Shown one piece after another: positions 9,714 to 21,900 of a stretch of 64,000 bases of DNA. Made by a program: the position numbers and the translations under genes. The first letter of the stretch is position 1. The number at the start of each line of letters is the position of its first letter. The stretch covers positions 16,747,543 to 16,811,542 of the forward strand of contig OY783197.1 in NCBI GenBank assembly GCA_963678675.1, given 5' to 3'. Below the pieces are notes generated by a model. It was not told where the DNA came from, did no database searches, and saw nothing but the letters and a program-made list of their open reading frames with translations. Origin of the DNA: Xiphydria camelus (lineage: Eukaryota > Arthropoda > Insecta > Hymenoptera > Xiphydriidae).

Positions 9714-11559
9714 GGGGGTAGTCTGCTTTAGGACGCCTAAAATAAGCGTTTTTTCGGCGATTTTTCGGGAAGAGCAGGAAAGGTATACCAGGAATCAAAT
9801 TTTTATAGCATATTGTACTACATTTCAGCTTTAATGTCAAATTTTTTTTATTGAAAAATATCCTCAAATCTCTTAGATAATGCCATTTTGCCGGAGCGCC
9901 TGCTGTTGGATATTTGTTGGCTGCGCCGGTGATGGTGGTCGTATGCAGCGTCTGAAACAATCCGGACAAAAAAAATTTTAATTTTTATAAGTTTCTTTTC
10001 TGTGTGAACCTAAAAAATCCCAAGAAAGTTGTCAAATTATAAGTTTTTTCGAAGTTTGAAAGCAAAATATACATTTAAAAGAAAAAAAATTTACTTCAAG
10101 TTGCAAAAAAAAAGTAGTTTAAATAATAATTTTGTCGAACTTTTTAGGTTCACACAGAAGGTAATTTAATAACGAAGCTAGATCACTTTGAATTTTTATG
10201 ATCGGACGAATAGTTTTTTTGCTATCACCGGCGCAGCTAACAAGAAATCGAAAAAACGAAAACTCGAGAAAACGCGCTTTAAAGTTTTCGGTCCGAAAAA
10301 ATACTAGTTTTTGGGTACTTACAGCAACTAGATGTTAATCTGCTATTCCAGGTCCATAGATTATCCCTTCCTCTTCCTCATAAAACTCATTTTGAGCCAG
10401 GGTTTCCAATCTTCTGGCTGTACGAGCCTCCTTGCTCGAAAAGGACGCGCGCCGGTTTTCACGCGTTACGCGCTCAGCGTCGAGGGAGTCCGCAAAATTT
10501 TTACACTGCTGTCCAATTTTAATGCCTAATAGCTGCATCGTTGAAAGTATAGCAGAGTAGCCCTCGTTGAACATGCCAGCTGCCAAATATGATCCAATTT
10601 TAACTATTTTCTCTCCTGAATTGAGATGCTTGGGACATAGGCGCCAGATAATCGAATTGAAGGATTCGTTAGAATTTTGAGTGTGGTTTTTTGAGGCCGC
10701 AAAATAAATTTATTCCTTCTCTACCGATACCAAACAGCCTCATAACAAGAACAATTCGTCGATTAATTTCGTAACCCGTATTTATAAACGGTCCGGACTG
10801 TATTTCGCGTCTACCACACTTGCACTGCACAATGATCTTGAATCCGAGGCCTCGATGTCCGCTTTCGGAAAAATTTATTTTCTGTTTGCAAGATCCGCAA
10901 ATTGCAATTTCAGAAATTGCAAAAAATACTGAAATAAATTCTATAATCCGGTAGCAGTGCGCAGAATGGAGAATCACATCGTCGCTGCTTGCTGTTGCCA
11001 ATTTCTGCCCACTGCGGCTCGAACCGAGGCTCGAATCCAGCTCTTCATTATCCGACGAGATACTCATATACTGATTGCCGTGGAATTTACGTTTTCGTGT
11101 TTCCGAAGCACGATGTCTTTTCGAACGTTCTCCTTTTGGATACGAAGCCATGTTGCACTTGATCTGTACTCGACAAAGTCAAAAGTATAACTGAATGCTG
11201 ATGCTACAAGTAACACCGTAGATGCCGATGCCGAGAGCTGTAGAATACCGTTATATTCTCCCCACTACTACTATACACACCTTTTGAAACTCCAAATATT
11301 GTTTCAAAGGACCATTGGACATTTTCAGGTATACAAAGTTGAATAAAACAATAGAATATATCGAGGGGCAAAGCGCGCGCGCGTTCGAGTCTACCCGAGC
11401 GGCCGTACATGCTCGACGCTCGGTGACTAAAACTGCCGTAGCTTCAAAAATATTTTAAATTGGCCTCTAAAATTTTCAGGACATATTCTTGAATAGTTTT
11501 GGAATCGATTTAGGCAAAAAAAAACCGATTTTTTGAAGCCTGTAAAGCAGACTACCCCC
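9714..11559 (-). mobile_element. Kolobok-like DNA transposon, internally deleted, TSD TTAA
   Basis: The ends GGGGGTAGTCTGCTTTA and its inverted complement are flanked by TTAA (9710-9713 and 11560-11563). The 1.85-kb interior carries, on the minus strand, the beginning and end of a Mutator-like transposase of the kind found in insect TTAA elements. The host DNA around it, including the flanks at 9610-9709 and 11564-11700, is an AATGGG-rich repeat. Kolobok rather than piggyBac is inferred from the protein type, not the TSD. Confidence 0.7.
10335..11151 (-). pseudogene. Mutator/Kolobok-like transposase, central part deleted
   Basis: Reading from 11151 down, an N-terminal basic, Ser-rich tail is followed by YRIIEFISVFFAISEI, a C-x2-C zinc motif (ICGSCKQKI), RGLGFKI, a second Cys pair, and INTGYEINRRIVLVMRLFGIG. 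These are in the order I know from insect Mutator-like transposases of TTAA elements. The frame stops near 10669. A second frame, 10335-10650, carries NESFNS...MFNEGYSAIL and ends IYGPGIAD, the typical C-terminus. The catalytic middle (several hundred residues in complete relatives) is missing and the two parts are out of frame. Confidence 0.65.
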
Positions 11560-11707
11560 TTAAACGAATGGGAAAATAAATGGGATATCGAATGGTAGTA
11601 TAAGTGGGAAAGATACCATTGGCAAAACCCCATTGATTTCCCTTCACAAACTGTCAGTGGTATCCAATGGGATTTTTTAAATGGTAATTAATGGGAGACT
11701 TAGCCAA

Positions 11708-11756
11708 GGACGGCTCTATCTCACAAATAACCCCAGATGTGAAATACATTCTTACA
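11708..11756 (+). repeat. Truncated 3' LTR
   Basis: These 49 bp repeat the terminus of the LTR at 4756-5056 and end in CA immediately before the TACT duplication. Confidence 0.7.
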
Positions 11757-12216
11757 TACTAAATTAAAAAGGAGGTTTTTGAAACTTTTTAAGAAATAGT
11801 CTCCGCAATCGTACGTGTAAAAATATAAGAAATATAAGTTTTACGAATATTTTTTAAAATACTTTTCATATTTTTGTTTGTAATGGGAGGGGCGGGGGGG
11901 CTTTAAATGTGTATGTATAATATACAAGGTAAGTGGATTTTTATTCACTTTATAAATAAGAAAAGAGTTGACATACCGAAAAAAAAAATTCGTAAAACTT
12001 ATATTTCTTATGTTTTTACACATATGATTGCGGAAGCTATTTCTCAAAAAATTCGAAAAACCTCCTTTTCAGTTTAGTATTTTATTAAAGCTTGTACATT
12101 CATCTTAATACCTATATATCGTTTTATTTGCTCAGGGCTGCTCAAACCAAACTATAGATATTTTCATTATGAGGGAGCGAAACGCCCGAATGACGAATTC
12201 TATTTTTTGTCACTAA
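11757..12216. repeat. RepA, second segment (switches orientation internally)
   Basis: Positions 11757-11860 continue the orientation of 4500-4755. From about 11935 the same motifs run in the opposite orientation (TTCGTAAAACTTATATTTC, then GCTCAGGGCTGCTC, then ACGAATTCTATTTTTTGTC), so RepA is an inverted or alternating repeat. It is cut at 12217 by the pogo-like element. Confidence 0.65.
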
Positions 12217-12726
12217 CAAGGAAACGTTTCGAGGCCGCCGCTTCCGATCTTGATGAAACTTCGTAAATTTAAAGTTTATCGAAAAATAAAAGACCCCTAT
12301 TTTTTTATAGCGGCCCAATTTTGGTTTAAGGGGGTGAAATGGACCCCTGAATTTTCACCCCCTTCGAGCTATCTCCGAAACGGAGCGAGATAGATGAAAA
12401 CTTTCAATGTACGTTTTGTTTGGTTTTTTTAGTATAATAAAATCCCCTAAACAGATTTTGAAAAAAAGCATTATTTTTCAAAAAAAAAAATTTTTTTATC
12501 TAATTTTTCGAAATTTCGGTTTAGTCATGTGGACAAAAACTTAGGAAATTTTATTACAAATTCAACCATGTATGACATGATATATTTCCCTCCTACAGTT
12601 TTGCAAATTTCTAACTTTTATGTCTGATAATGAGCGGGCTACCAATGGCAGTGACGGGATAGGTCGGGGGTTATTACTTCTATGTATTTTAATGCCACTT
12701 TTCTTTTATTTAATAAAGTTCAACTT

Positions 12727-13101
12727 CTATGGCTCATAATTATGACAATAATGGTATTCCGTGAAAAAATGTTTTATACAAAGTTTTTTCTTACACCAAG
12801 CACACGTAATAACGGCAATATCGCCACATATGTGGCATCGTGGTTCCGAGTCCTGTGCAAAACAAAATTCTACAGGATGTTCAAATTCAGGAGGTCTCCT
12901 GAATATATATCCACTCTTGAACCACGAATATTTAATAAAGTTAGTAAACCGTGGTGAAGAAAACTGATTATGAGTAAGAGATTGAAGTTTTAAAATATTA
13001 TCTCTCGAATGAAGGTTAATATCGTAATTGAAAAGAGTTACAATATCTGAAAACCTCCTTACAAAATTCTTCCACATTCGAAAGCCGTATACGTCTAGCG
13101 G
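12727..13101 (-). pseudogene. Inverted duplicate of the transposase C-terminus
   Basis: About 116 codons are nearly identical to the end of the plus-strand transposase (15121-15470), including the Cys/His-rich tail CHICG...CAWCKK. The copy starts just after the last catalytic-Asp region at 13101 and has no upstream catalytic part. It marks how the long inverted arm arose. Confidence 0.75.
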
Positions 13102-13241
13102 AATATTATCAAAATAAAATGGACAAAAATTGTTCAGAAATATTATTAATAAATCCGACCGTTAATTTATTTATATTATTTTCTGTTTGTGTGTAAGTAA
13201 CTAATAATTCACTCACAGGTTAGATAAAATTGTCTGAATTT

Positions 13242-13573
13242 TTATAGTTTTTTGTTGGAATCATTTTTTTCTTTACTTTTCTTCTTCGCGTACTGTTTCC
13301 TCCAGTACTCCTCACATTCTTGCAGCTCTCGTTCTACTTCGGCCATGGATGGTCCTGTTGTGCGGAATGTCAGATCCAGCGATTTCCCGGGAGACGGCAA
13401 TGGTATGTGCCCATTTTTAAGATCCTCCACGATCTTCTCAAAAGTCGGTAACTCATTTGAACCCATCACTTGAATGATAGACGCAGCCAATGAAACTGAA
13501 GCTCTTTGCTTCTCGGCCCTGTATATATACTCCTCGAAAATGCCGTAAACAACATTCCTGTTATTTGTAGGGT
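13242..13573 (-). CDS. Unidentified reading frame inside the pogo-like element
   Basis: This minus-strand frame is open from about 13573 to 13242 (about 110 codons; the first Met is at 13490). It is hydrophilic: NVVYGIFEEYIYRAEK, later LPTFEKIVEDLKNGHIPLP, then a Glu/Lys-rich helical C-terminus ending in lysines. I do not recognise the family. It lies between the left arm and the transposase, on the opposite strand, and neither shares sequence with known pogo proteins as far as I can tell. It may be a second element gene, a captured host exon or chance. Confidence 0.35.
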
Positions 13574-13638
13574 TGCCTTATATGGCCCCGGTGATGCGAA
13601 AGAGGGAGTTTAGTTCTTTGGACAAGCTTTATTATTAG

Positions 13639-15470
13639 TTGGCTCTGTACCCATGTAAAAATATTTTCGTACGCGCTCTCGAGTTTCGTACGCGGACTCC
13701 GAGGATGATGGCCCCTTTTTGGGAAGTCGGACCTCCCACCCTCTCCAGTCTGTCTCGTTCTTGTGAGGCGACTTCATTATATATAAGGAAGCGAAAGAGA
13801 AAGCTTTTTAGTCTGAATATTCAGTTTCTATGGTGCACAGCAGTTCATATTATTATTATGGCAATTATAAATCCGATCAATGTGTCAACTTTATTGGTGG
13901 CCGTTTTCAGTGTACCAAATGGAAGAGAAACTCCAATGAATAGTGCAGAAGTGCAATTGAAAGATTTATTACAAAATATTATTATACGTAGCATGGAGGA
14001 TTCATCATTTCGAGTCGAACATGAAAATAAATTGGAATTGGAAGATTCAATCGAGGATAGTGAAATGCACGCTGTTAATACTGACTGGCTGGAATCGGAT
14101 GTCGAGGATGTTCCTCACGTAGAAACCTCTATACCTCCAGAACCATATCCCTGTACACCCGATGAAGAAGCGGTTAGCTTTGAATATAAACAAAGTGCCA
14201 TAGATTACTGGAACAGTGGGAAGAAAAGACATCGAACCGTAGCAGCAGTTCAACATCAGTTTAAAAAAGTGAAATCTGATAGACAATTACGAAGATGGGC
14301 TGCGCAAGTAGGACAGGGGGGTACTCAAAATGATAAATTAATACGCATAGCGAAATATACTTTTGATAAATTTGTAGAAGCTAGTAGATCGAAAATAATA
14401 GTACATAATGTAGACCTTAAACGATGGGCTTTACAAGCAAAAGAAGTAGAGAATCTTCCAACCTTCAAAGCAAGTCAAACATGGTTGAGGTCATTCAAGA
14501 AAGCATATAGAATTGTCTCTCGAAAGATCACAAAGTTTGTAACGAGAAAAAACGTTGAGGGTGAGGAAAGTTTGAAAGTACGAAGCCATGCCTTCGTAGA
14601 ACAAGTGAAGCCACTCATTACACAATATGGACCACAAAATGTATTTAACTCTGATCAGAGTGGATTTAATTTAGAAATACATTCTGGCCGAACTTTAGCT
14701 ACATCGGGGCAAAAAAAATTGAAGCTGTGGTACAATCAATATCTTCTACAACCCACAGCTATACTATACAACCCACCATATCTGCTGATGGAAAACTACT
14801 GTCGCCTCTTTATGTGGTATTAAAAGAGGCTAGTGGGCAATTGGGAGAACGAGTGCAACAAACCGTGTTTAGGCCGCCAAATGTATACTTCATGGCTTCC
14901 AAATCTGGGAAACTTACAACCGATCTCATGAAAACATGGCTGCAAGAAGTTTACTTCCCTAACACTGGATCTACAAGCGTCTTACTGCTGGACTCTTGGA
15001 GTGGACAATGTGAGCGAAGTGTTCGAGAAGCTACACCAGAAGACAAGACAATAATATTAATGACGATTCCACAAGGCACCACCGGACTGATTCAACCGCT
15101 AGACGTATACGGATTTCGAATGTGGAAGAATTTTGTAAGGAGGTTTTCAGATATTGTAACTCTTTTCAATTACGATATTAACCTTCATTCGAGAGATAAT
15201 ATTTTAAAACTTCAATCTCTTACTCATAATCAGTTTTCTTCACCACGGTTTACTAACTTTATTAAATATTCGTGGTTCAAGAGTGGATATATATTCAGGA
15301 GACCTCCTGAATTTGAACATCCTGTAGAATTTTGTTTTGCACAGGACTCGGAACCACGATGCCACATATGTGGCGATATTGCCGTTATTACGTGTGCTTG
15401 GTGTAAGAAACAACTTTGTATGAAACATTTTTTCACGGAATACCATTATTGTCATAATTATGAGCCATAG
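13639..15470 (+). pseudogene. Pogo/Tigger-type DDD transposase with one frameshift
   Basis: The first frame (13639-14823; a later Met near 13858 or 13936 may be the true start) holds a CENP-B/HTH-like region (about codons 180-300) and ends in NSDQSGF, the first catalytic Asp. The second frame (14727-15470) carries LLLDSWSG with the second Asp and IQPLDVYGFRMWKNF with the third, 36 residues apart. It ends with a Cys/His-rich finger (CHICGD...CAWCKKQ...H..YHYC). The frames join at an A8 run (14711-14718), so a single-base slip breaks the gene. It would cut and paste the element. A sequencing slip or -1 slippage are alternatives. Confidence 0.75.
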
Positions 15471-16650
15471 AAGTTGAACTTTATTAAATAAAAGAAAAGT
15501 GGCATTAAAATACATAGAAGTAATAACCCCCGACCTATCCCGTCACTGCCATTGGTAGCCCGCTCATTATCAGACATAAAAGTTAGAAATTTGCAAAACT
15601 GTAGGAGGGAAATATATCATGTCATACATGGTTGAATTTGTAATAAAATTTCCTAAGTTTTTGTCCACATGACTAAACCGAAATTTCGAAAAATTAGATA
15701 ACAAAATTTTTTTTTTGAAAAATAATGCTTTTTTTCAAAATCTGTTTAGGGGATTTTATTATACTAAAAAACCAAACAAAACGTACATTGAAAGTTTTCA
15801 TCTATCTCGCTTCGTTTCGGAGATAGCTCGAAGGGGGTGAAAATTCAGGGGTCCATTTCACCCCCTTAAACCAAAATTGGGCCGCTATAAAAAAATAGGG
15901 GTCTCTTATTTTTCGATAAACTTTAAATTTACGAAGTTTCATCAAGATCGGAAGCGGCGGCCTCGAAACGTTTCCTTGTAAGTGTCAAATACGGGTCATT
16001 CCATACCAAATCGGACACTTTTTGGAGTAACATTTCCGATTTTGCTCAAATTTGGATATATTGTAGTCTTTGTAGATATTTAAGCGTATCTCGAAGGATT
16101 TTTCAAAATTTTGAAAATTGTTGATTTTACAGCCACTTGAAAAATAACGCTGCTTTTTATTCATTAAATTATAACTGTCAAACCGGTTGTCGGCTGAGAA
16201 TGATTTTTTGGGTACTAAAAGTTAAAGAGTTGAACAATTAGAAAAAAATTACGTCGATCAAAAAAAAATTTTTTTAGTAATTTTATTTGCACTTCATTTA
16301 AACAAATGTCGTATTTTCATAGCTGGCCACTTTTTAAAAATCTGAAAAAAAGCAAGAATATACTTCGATATATTCTCTTTCATGACAAATAAACAAAAAT
16401 CCCGACACTTTAAAATTGACGACATAAAAATTAATTAAAGTTGACGCCGCGTTGGCCTCGCTACGTCGGCTCCGCCGCTAGCGTGTCGCCAAGCCAGTCG
16501 AACCCGCCGGTACTACTAATGGTACGTATACCTCTCGCTTACCTGTGTGTGTATTATTGCTTAAATTTATGGCATGGAATTTCAAGAATTATCTAAAACT
16601 ACAACGTTGAATTACTAAATTACTTCGTTATATATCCTCCATTATATACA

Positions 16651-16735
16651 GGGGTGAGCATAAGTCAGTTGTCGCTATCCGTTTATTCTGTACACTGACT
16701 TACAACTGACTTATGCTCACTTATGCTGGCTTATG
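16651..16735. mobile_element. Degenerate copy of the 78-bp hairpin MITE
   Basis: The sequence starts CAGGGGTGAGCATAAGTCAG after TATA. Its closing arm (GACTTATGCTCACTT) is diverged. It is the left-arm counterpart of 23132-23209. Confidence 0.55.
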
Positions 16736-17387
16736 TTAAATTTTAATGAAATGTAAGGAGCTCAGTCTTCGCCAATGACATTCGTTTATCATTGCTCAAT
16801 GGAAACCTCGAGAAAAAAGGTGGTGAGTTTTCTTCCATTGGGATAGGATGGGATAGTTAGAAGGAAATTGGTTCATTTTGGATTAAAAATTCTTGAACTG
16901 ATCTGCCATATGAAAAAGTGACACGTTAACTACAAGAACCTATTAATTGAATTGTTGAAATAATTTATTCATTTATGATTTTTACTTTTTCGGATTTTTG
17001 ACTGTAAGAATTCTTACAGTCAAAACCCGGGTTCCCCAACCTCCGTAAAGGAGAGCGGGGAACACTGGGTGAGCTCCAACCGGGCGCGTCTCCAGGTGGC
17101 GGATAGGAGGGTGGCCAGGTGACAGAAGTGGATCGCGTTTGCGGACCACGGAAGGCCCTGGTTAGCGGGTGCCATACAGCACTTCAGCGCTAAAGCCCCG
17201 CCGCGGACCAGCTCCCCAAGCCAGAGGTGTAAGCTATCGTGCCGAGGGCTGGATGGCACTGGGGTCACAGTGTCGAAAACGATGCCCTTGGGGAACCAGG
17301 CGCCACCCCATTGTATTTAGCCTTACCCCCGCATGGCAGGCTCTGCGGGGGCGGACCGTATAATTCCTGCCTACTCGTGGGAACCAC

Positions 17388-18536
17388 ATGGATGATATAA
17401 ACACAAATTTAAACTTATTGCTAGAGAAACCAGCAGGTGGGGAGGCTTCTATGGAGGCAGCCCCATCTGTGGAAGAAACGGTCGAACGGCAGTCTCTGGT
17501 AGGCGATGGGGCTTTGGCCTCATTGACGGCCAGTTGCCTGTCACTAAATGAACCCCGGGAGTCTGAGGCTGGTGAAGATAAGGCATTAGCCGAAAATTCC
17601 GAGGCCTCGACCCCCAAAAACAGGAAGAAGAGCCGTTCGGGGGCGGCGAAGAAGAGGGTTCGCAAAGCCAGACTGGCTGAGCTCGGGACCTCTTCGACGC
17701 CTAAACCGGAGGTCAAGACAGGGAGGTCGTCTGTCGGTGGGAGACGCTCAGCCAGTGGGCAACCCCACACCGACGGACGACCAAATGTTCCCTCGGGGGG
17801 GACCGACGGTGGGAACCGTAAAAGGGCCCGGCCGTCGGATGGCACTCCCCCCGAGGCACATAACAAGCCCAAAAGAAGCAGGGTTTTCCCAAGGCCTGCT
17901 TCCTTTGGGGAGGCGGTGGCAATGGATAAGAAGGTGGCAATTGTTCCAACCGGATATCCTGAGGCCACCTTTGATCCAGGTCAAGGGGACCTCGTCGTTC
18001 TGGCGCTCGGACGAGCTCTGGACTCCGTACCCATGGGGGCGGAGATCCCGCGCTTCGACGGGTACAGAATTGAACGGGGGCTCCTTTGGATCACCTGCCC
18101 CTCTGAGGAGGCAAAAGCATGGCTGAGGATGTCGGTCCCGGCCTTGAGGCCTTGGGAGAGCGCTTCTCTGACCGTGTTGGAAAGGGAGAACCTTCCAAGG
18201 CTTCACAAGATGATGCTGGTGATCCCGGGTATCTCGGAGGAGACTGGCGTCGTCTTGAAGAGACTGGAAAGACAGAATCCTGGCCTCCACACCCAACTCT
18301 GGGGGGTGTGGGACAGGAGGGTCGAACAACTCTCTGTCCAACTCGTCTTGGGCGTTGACGATAAGTCCCTGAAGCAGCTAAAGGAGGGGGACCTAAAGGC
18401 TCACCTCGGCGTTGGGCGGGTACTCTTCAGAGAGGCTCAGTCCGGCGCACGGGGGGGACACGGGGCTCCCACGACAGCTGCAAAAGCGCCACAGGAAGGC
18501 AAGAAGGAGGTGTCGGGGGCGGGGGGGAAGTCCTAG
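17388..18536 (+). CDS. LINE ORF1 protein (DUF4780-like)
   Basis: This intact 382-codon frame starts MDDINTNLN. The first 175 residues are low-complexity and basic (a cluster of Lys/Arg near residues 80-105 could be a nuclear or RNA-binding signal). The second half (about 175-350) is a compact domain running KVAIVPTGYPEA, then RFDGYRIERGLLWITCP, ALRPWE, LPRLHKMMLVIPG and LERQNPGLHTQLW. This order matches the DUF4780 domain found in ORF1 of insect LINEs, as I recall it. ORF1 proteins bind the element RNA. There are no CCHC knuckles. The ATG is the first in frame after the leader. Confidence 0.7.
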   Translation: MDDINTNLNLLLEKPAGGEASMEAAPSVEETVERQSLVGDGALASLTASCLSLNEPRESEAGEDKALAENSEASTPKNRKKSRSGAAKKRVRKARLAELGTSSTPKPEVKTGRSSVGGRRSASGQPHTDGRPNVPSGGTDGGNRKRARPSDGTPPEAHNKPKRSRVFPRPASFGEAVAMDKKVAIVPTGYPEATFDPGQGDLVVLALGRALDSVPMGAEIPRFDGYRIERGLLWITCPSEEAKAWLRMSVPALRPWESASLTVLERENLPRLHKMMLVIPGISEETGVVLKRLERQNPGLHTQLWGVWDRRVEQLSVQLVLGVDDKSLKQLKEGDLKAHLGVGRVLFREAQSGARGGHGAPTTAAKAPQEGKKEVSGAGGKS

Positions 18537-18922
18537 GGTCACTGAGCCAGTCCTGGCACAGGGGTCTGTTCCGACCCCGATATCCGGTCCTTCGAGCGAG
18601 GTCGCGGATCGGGGCCCCGCCGCGGGGACCTCCGGGGGTAAACCCTCGGAGTCCTCGGGTGGGGCACTGGATCCGCCCCAAGAAACCGCCCGCAGACAGA
18701 GGGGAAGACCCTCCATGGCCTGCGCGGTGGCCAAGGCCGGCCAGACGGAGACCCGGAAGGGAGTCCAAAAGACCCTTGAAGGGATACTGACTGGCTGGTC
18801 TTCCTCAACTCGAGAGGATGCCGTTTCGGCTACTCCCGAGAAGAGGAGGGGGAGGGGGGCTCGCTAGACCGGGCCCTCTGATTCCCCTGCAATCAGCGAG
18901 GACTGACCGACCCATAGTCACC

Positions 18923-21900
18923 ATGGCTATCGAGGGGATCAAATTCTCGCAGATAAACTTGCAACACTGCATAGCGGCCTCGGCGATTCTTAGTCGAGGC
19001 CTGGCAGTAGGGCAAACAGACATAGCCCTGATCCAGGAGCCCTGGATTACGGGAGAGGGCAGGGTTGCGGGGCTGTAACTAGGGGGTGGCAACCTAGTAT
19101 GCGCACCCTCGAGGGAGGGCCCGAGGGCCTGTGTCTTTGTGAGTAAAAGATACAGCGCTCTGAGACTCCCAAAATTCTGCACTAGAGACCTGGCGGCGGT
19201 AAAGATCGGGCTTAGTGTGGGAGGTGGGAGGATCGACGTAGTGATCGGGTCGGCCTACTTCCCACACGACTCTGAGGACCCTCCCCCCACGAGGGAACTC
19301 AGAAGCCTGGTGGACCACTGCAAAAAAGAGGGGCTCCAGTTGGTAGTGGGGTGTGATGCGAATTCGCACCACACCATCTGGGGCAGCTCTGACACAAACA
19401 AGAGAGGTACAGAATTGTTGGAGTACCTCTCGACGACAGATCTCGAGATCCTCAATAGGGGCTCGAGACCTACCTTTGTCACCCCCCGTAGACAGGAGGT
19501 GATTGATATAACCTTGTGCACGCGTAAGTTGGCCCAAGTGATCAGGAACTGGCGGGTGAGCGGAGAGGTAACACTCTCGGATCATCGCCGGATTACTTTT
19601 AGCGTAGAGGGGGACGCGAGCTCAAGTCCAACGGAGGTATACCGCAACACTAAGACCACGAACTGGGCCTTCTACAGGGAAGAGCTCAGCGAGAGGCTAC
19701 GGGACACTCAGAGTGGCTTCCCGAGGACAAGGGGGAGGATAGATGGCGCGGTAGAATGCCTACAAGATGCCGTCATCCAATCCTACGAGACCGCGTGCCC
19801 AACAAAAAGACGCAGGAGCAGCAATAGGGTGCCCTGGTGGAATAAGGAGTTAAATAAACTCCGTAGGGGCACCCGAAGGCTGCTTAATAAGGCGATGAAA
19901 ACCGACCGGGATCAGGACTGGGAAAATTATAGGTCTTCCCAGAGGACCTATAAGAAACTAGTCAGATCATCAAAAAGGGAGTCTTGGAGAGGGTTCTGTG
20001 GGGAGCTGGAGGCTTTGCCTCAGGTTACCAGACTACGCAGGATCTTCGTATCAGGACCTCAAATAAAGCTTGATGGACTCACACTTCCTGATGGCAGGGA
20101 GGTGAACAGCCATGAAGAAATACTGACGCACCTCTTGGAGGTATATTTTCCGGGCTCTGGCCCCGCGACTCCCCACATCGAAGAGGATCGATGGGGGGGC
20201 GGGGCGGGGGACTGGAGACTGCCGCAAAGGTAGTCACAATTAGCAGGATCAGGTGGGCCGTTGAATCTTTTGAGAGATTTAAGAGCCCGGGGGTAGATGG
20301 GATCTTCCCAGCCCTCCTACAGGAGGGAGGGGAGAGCCTATGGAAACGCCTCTATACTATATATAGATCCTGTCTGGCCTTGGGATATACCCCTCAGGCT
20401 TGGAGAAAGGTCAGGGTGGTCTTTATACCAAAACCGGGCAAGGACTGCTACGACCGGGCCAAGTCTTTCAGGCCTATCAGCCTGACATCTTTCTTGCTCA
20501 AAACACTGGAGAGACTGGTTGATAGGTACATCAGGGATACCGCTCTGATCGAAAGACCAATTAAAGCGGACCCAACATGCATTCCAGACCGGTAAATCCA
20601 TAGAGACGGCTCTCCACTGTCTCGTTCGCGAGATAGAGGGGTCCCTCGACAGGAGGGAATCGGTTCTGAGTGTGTTTCTGGATATTGAGGGGGCATTTGA
20701 CAATACCTCCTTTGAAGCCATCTGCGAGGCAGCACGAGGGTTCGGCATCGAGGAATCTATCGTTTGCTGGATCCAGAGTATGCTGCAGACACGGAGGGTT
20801 TGGGCCAGCCTAGGAGAAGCTGAGGTGGAGGCCCGGGCCGCCAGAGGATGTCCGCAGGGGGGGGGGTACTTTCCCCACTCCTGTGGACCCTGGTGGTAAA
20901 CGGGCTCATGGTAAAGCTAAAGGAGGCTGGCTTCACTGTGCAGGGATATGCTGACGACTTGGCTATCTCTGTTAAGGGAAAAGATACCGAGGTGCTGGCG
21001 AGGCAAATGCAACGTGCGCTGGACCTCGTGCAAAACTGGTGCCTATCCCAGTCGCTAAAGGTTAACCCAAGCAAAACTGAGATGGTGCTGTTCACACGTA
21101 GGAGGGGCTGTCAATTTAAGGCCCCTACCATTTTCGGCGCCGAGCTGAAGACCTCCGGAGAGGTGCGCTATTTGGGGGTAACCCTGGATAGCAAGCTTCT
21201 ATGGAGAAGTCATATAAATAAACAGGCCCAGAAGGCAATTTCTACCTTTTTGGCCTGTAGAAGAATGTTCAGCAGAACATGGGGACTGAGGCCGGGAGTG
21301 GTGGCGTGGATATACACTGCCATCCTTGTGCCCCAGCTCATCTATGCGTCAGTAGTCTGGTGGCCCTCTCTCAGGAGGAACATCAACCGCAAGACGCTAC
21401 TTAAAGTCTACAGGTTAGCATGCCTGGGGATAACCGGTGCCATGCGCACAACCCCGACCCTGGCCATGGGGGCCCTCCTTAACCTAGCACCTCCCCACCT
21501 TGTGGCGGAGGCCAGGGCGAGGAAGACGGCTCTACGCTTGTATTTCGGTGGATACTGGAGACAAGCGGCCAGGGGGCACGCCGCGATCCTTCGGGGGGGC
21601 GGAGTGCTAGAAGAGTTCGCACTGAAAAAAGGGGATCGATGCCCGGATAGCTATCGCTTTCAGCGTCGATTCCAAATCCTCACCCCGGACAGACTATCCT
21701 GGAAGGGGGATAAAAATCACCTCCTATCCCCGAAAGGACTCGTCTGGTATACAGACGGGTCCAAAATGGAGACGGGAGCGGGAGCGGGAGTATGGTGCGG
21801 CGGGCCAGGGGTAGAATTATCTTTCGCCCTGGGCCACGACATCACGGTATTCCAAACGGAGGTGTTCGCCATCTGGGCCTGCGTCGGATTTATCCTGAAC

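Larger units (their letters stand above)
4756..11756 (+). mobile_element. Degraded LTR retrotransposon interrupted by three DNA transposons
   Basis: The element is bounded by TG...CA ends and a 4-bp duplication TACT (4752-4755 and 11757-11760). The related RepA copy at 26337-26340 has one uninterrupted TACT, so the insertion is certain. It retains a 301-bp 5' LTR, gag and a protease-like fragment; RT, RNase H and integrase are not seen and were probably lost. Three DNA elements sit inside it (6196-7551, 7787-9466, 9714-11559). Only the final 49 bp of the 3' LTR remain. The last block before the Kolobok-like element (9472-9709) and the flank after it (11564-11707) hold AATGGG-rich repeat sequence. 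Confidence 0.8.
12217..15978 (+). mobile_element. Pogo-like DNA transposon with 885-bp inverted arms
   Basis: The element begins CAAGGAAACGTTTCGAGG and ends in the inverted complement, flanked by TAA (12214-12216 and 15979-15981). The undisturbed RepA sequence elsewhere (near 4620 and 26205, complement) shows the single TAA. The arms are 12217-13101 and 15096-15978. The right arm includes the 3' end of the transposase gene, so the left arm is an inverted duplicate of coding sequence plus the 3' end. The TSD could also be read as TA, as expected for pogo. Confidence 0.8.

Noticed and set aside
14711..14718. Programmed -1 frameshift in the pogo-like transposase at an A8 run
   Set aside because: Pogo transposases are normally single-frame. 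A one-base slip or decay is simpler, and no downstream structure was evident.
17234..18867. ORFs on both strands overlapping LINE ORF1
   Set aside because: The GC-rich sequence has few stops in all frames. Only the 17388 frame has the ordered ORF1 domain.
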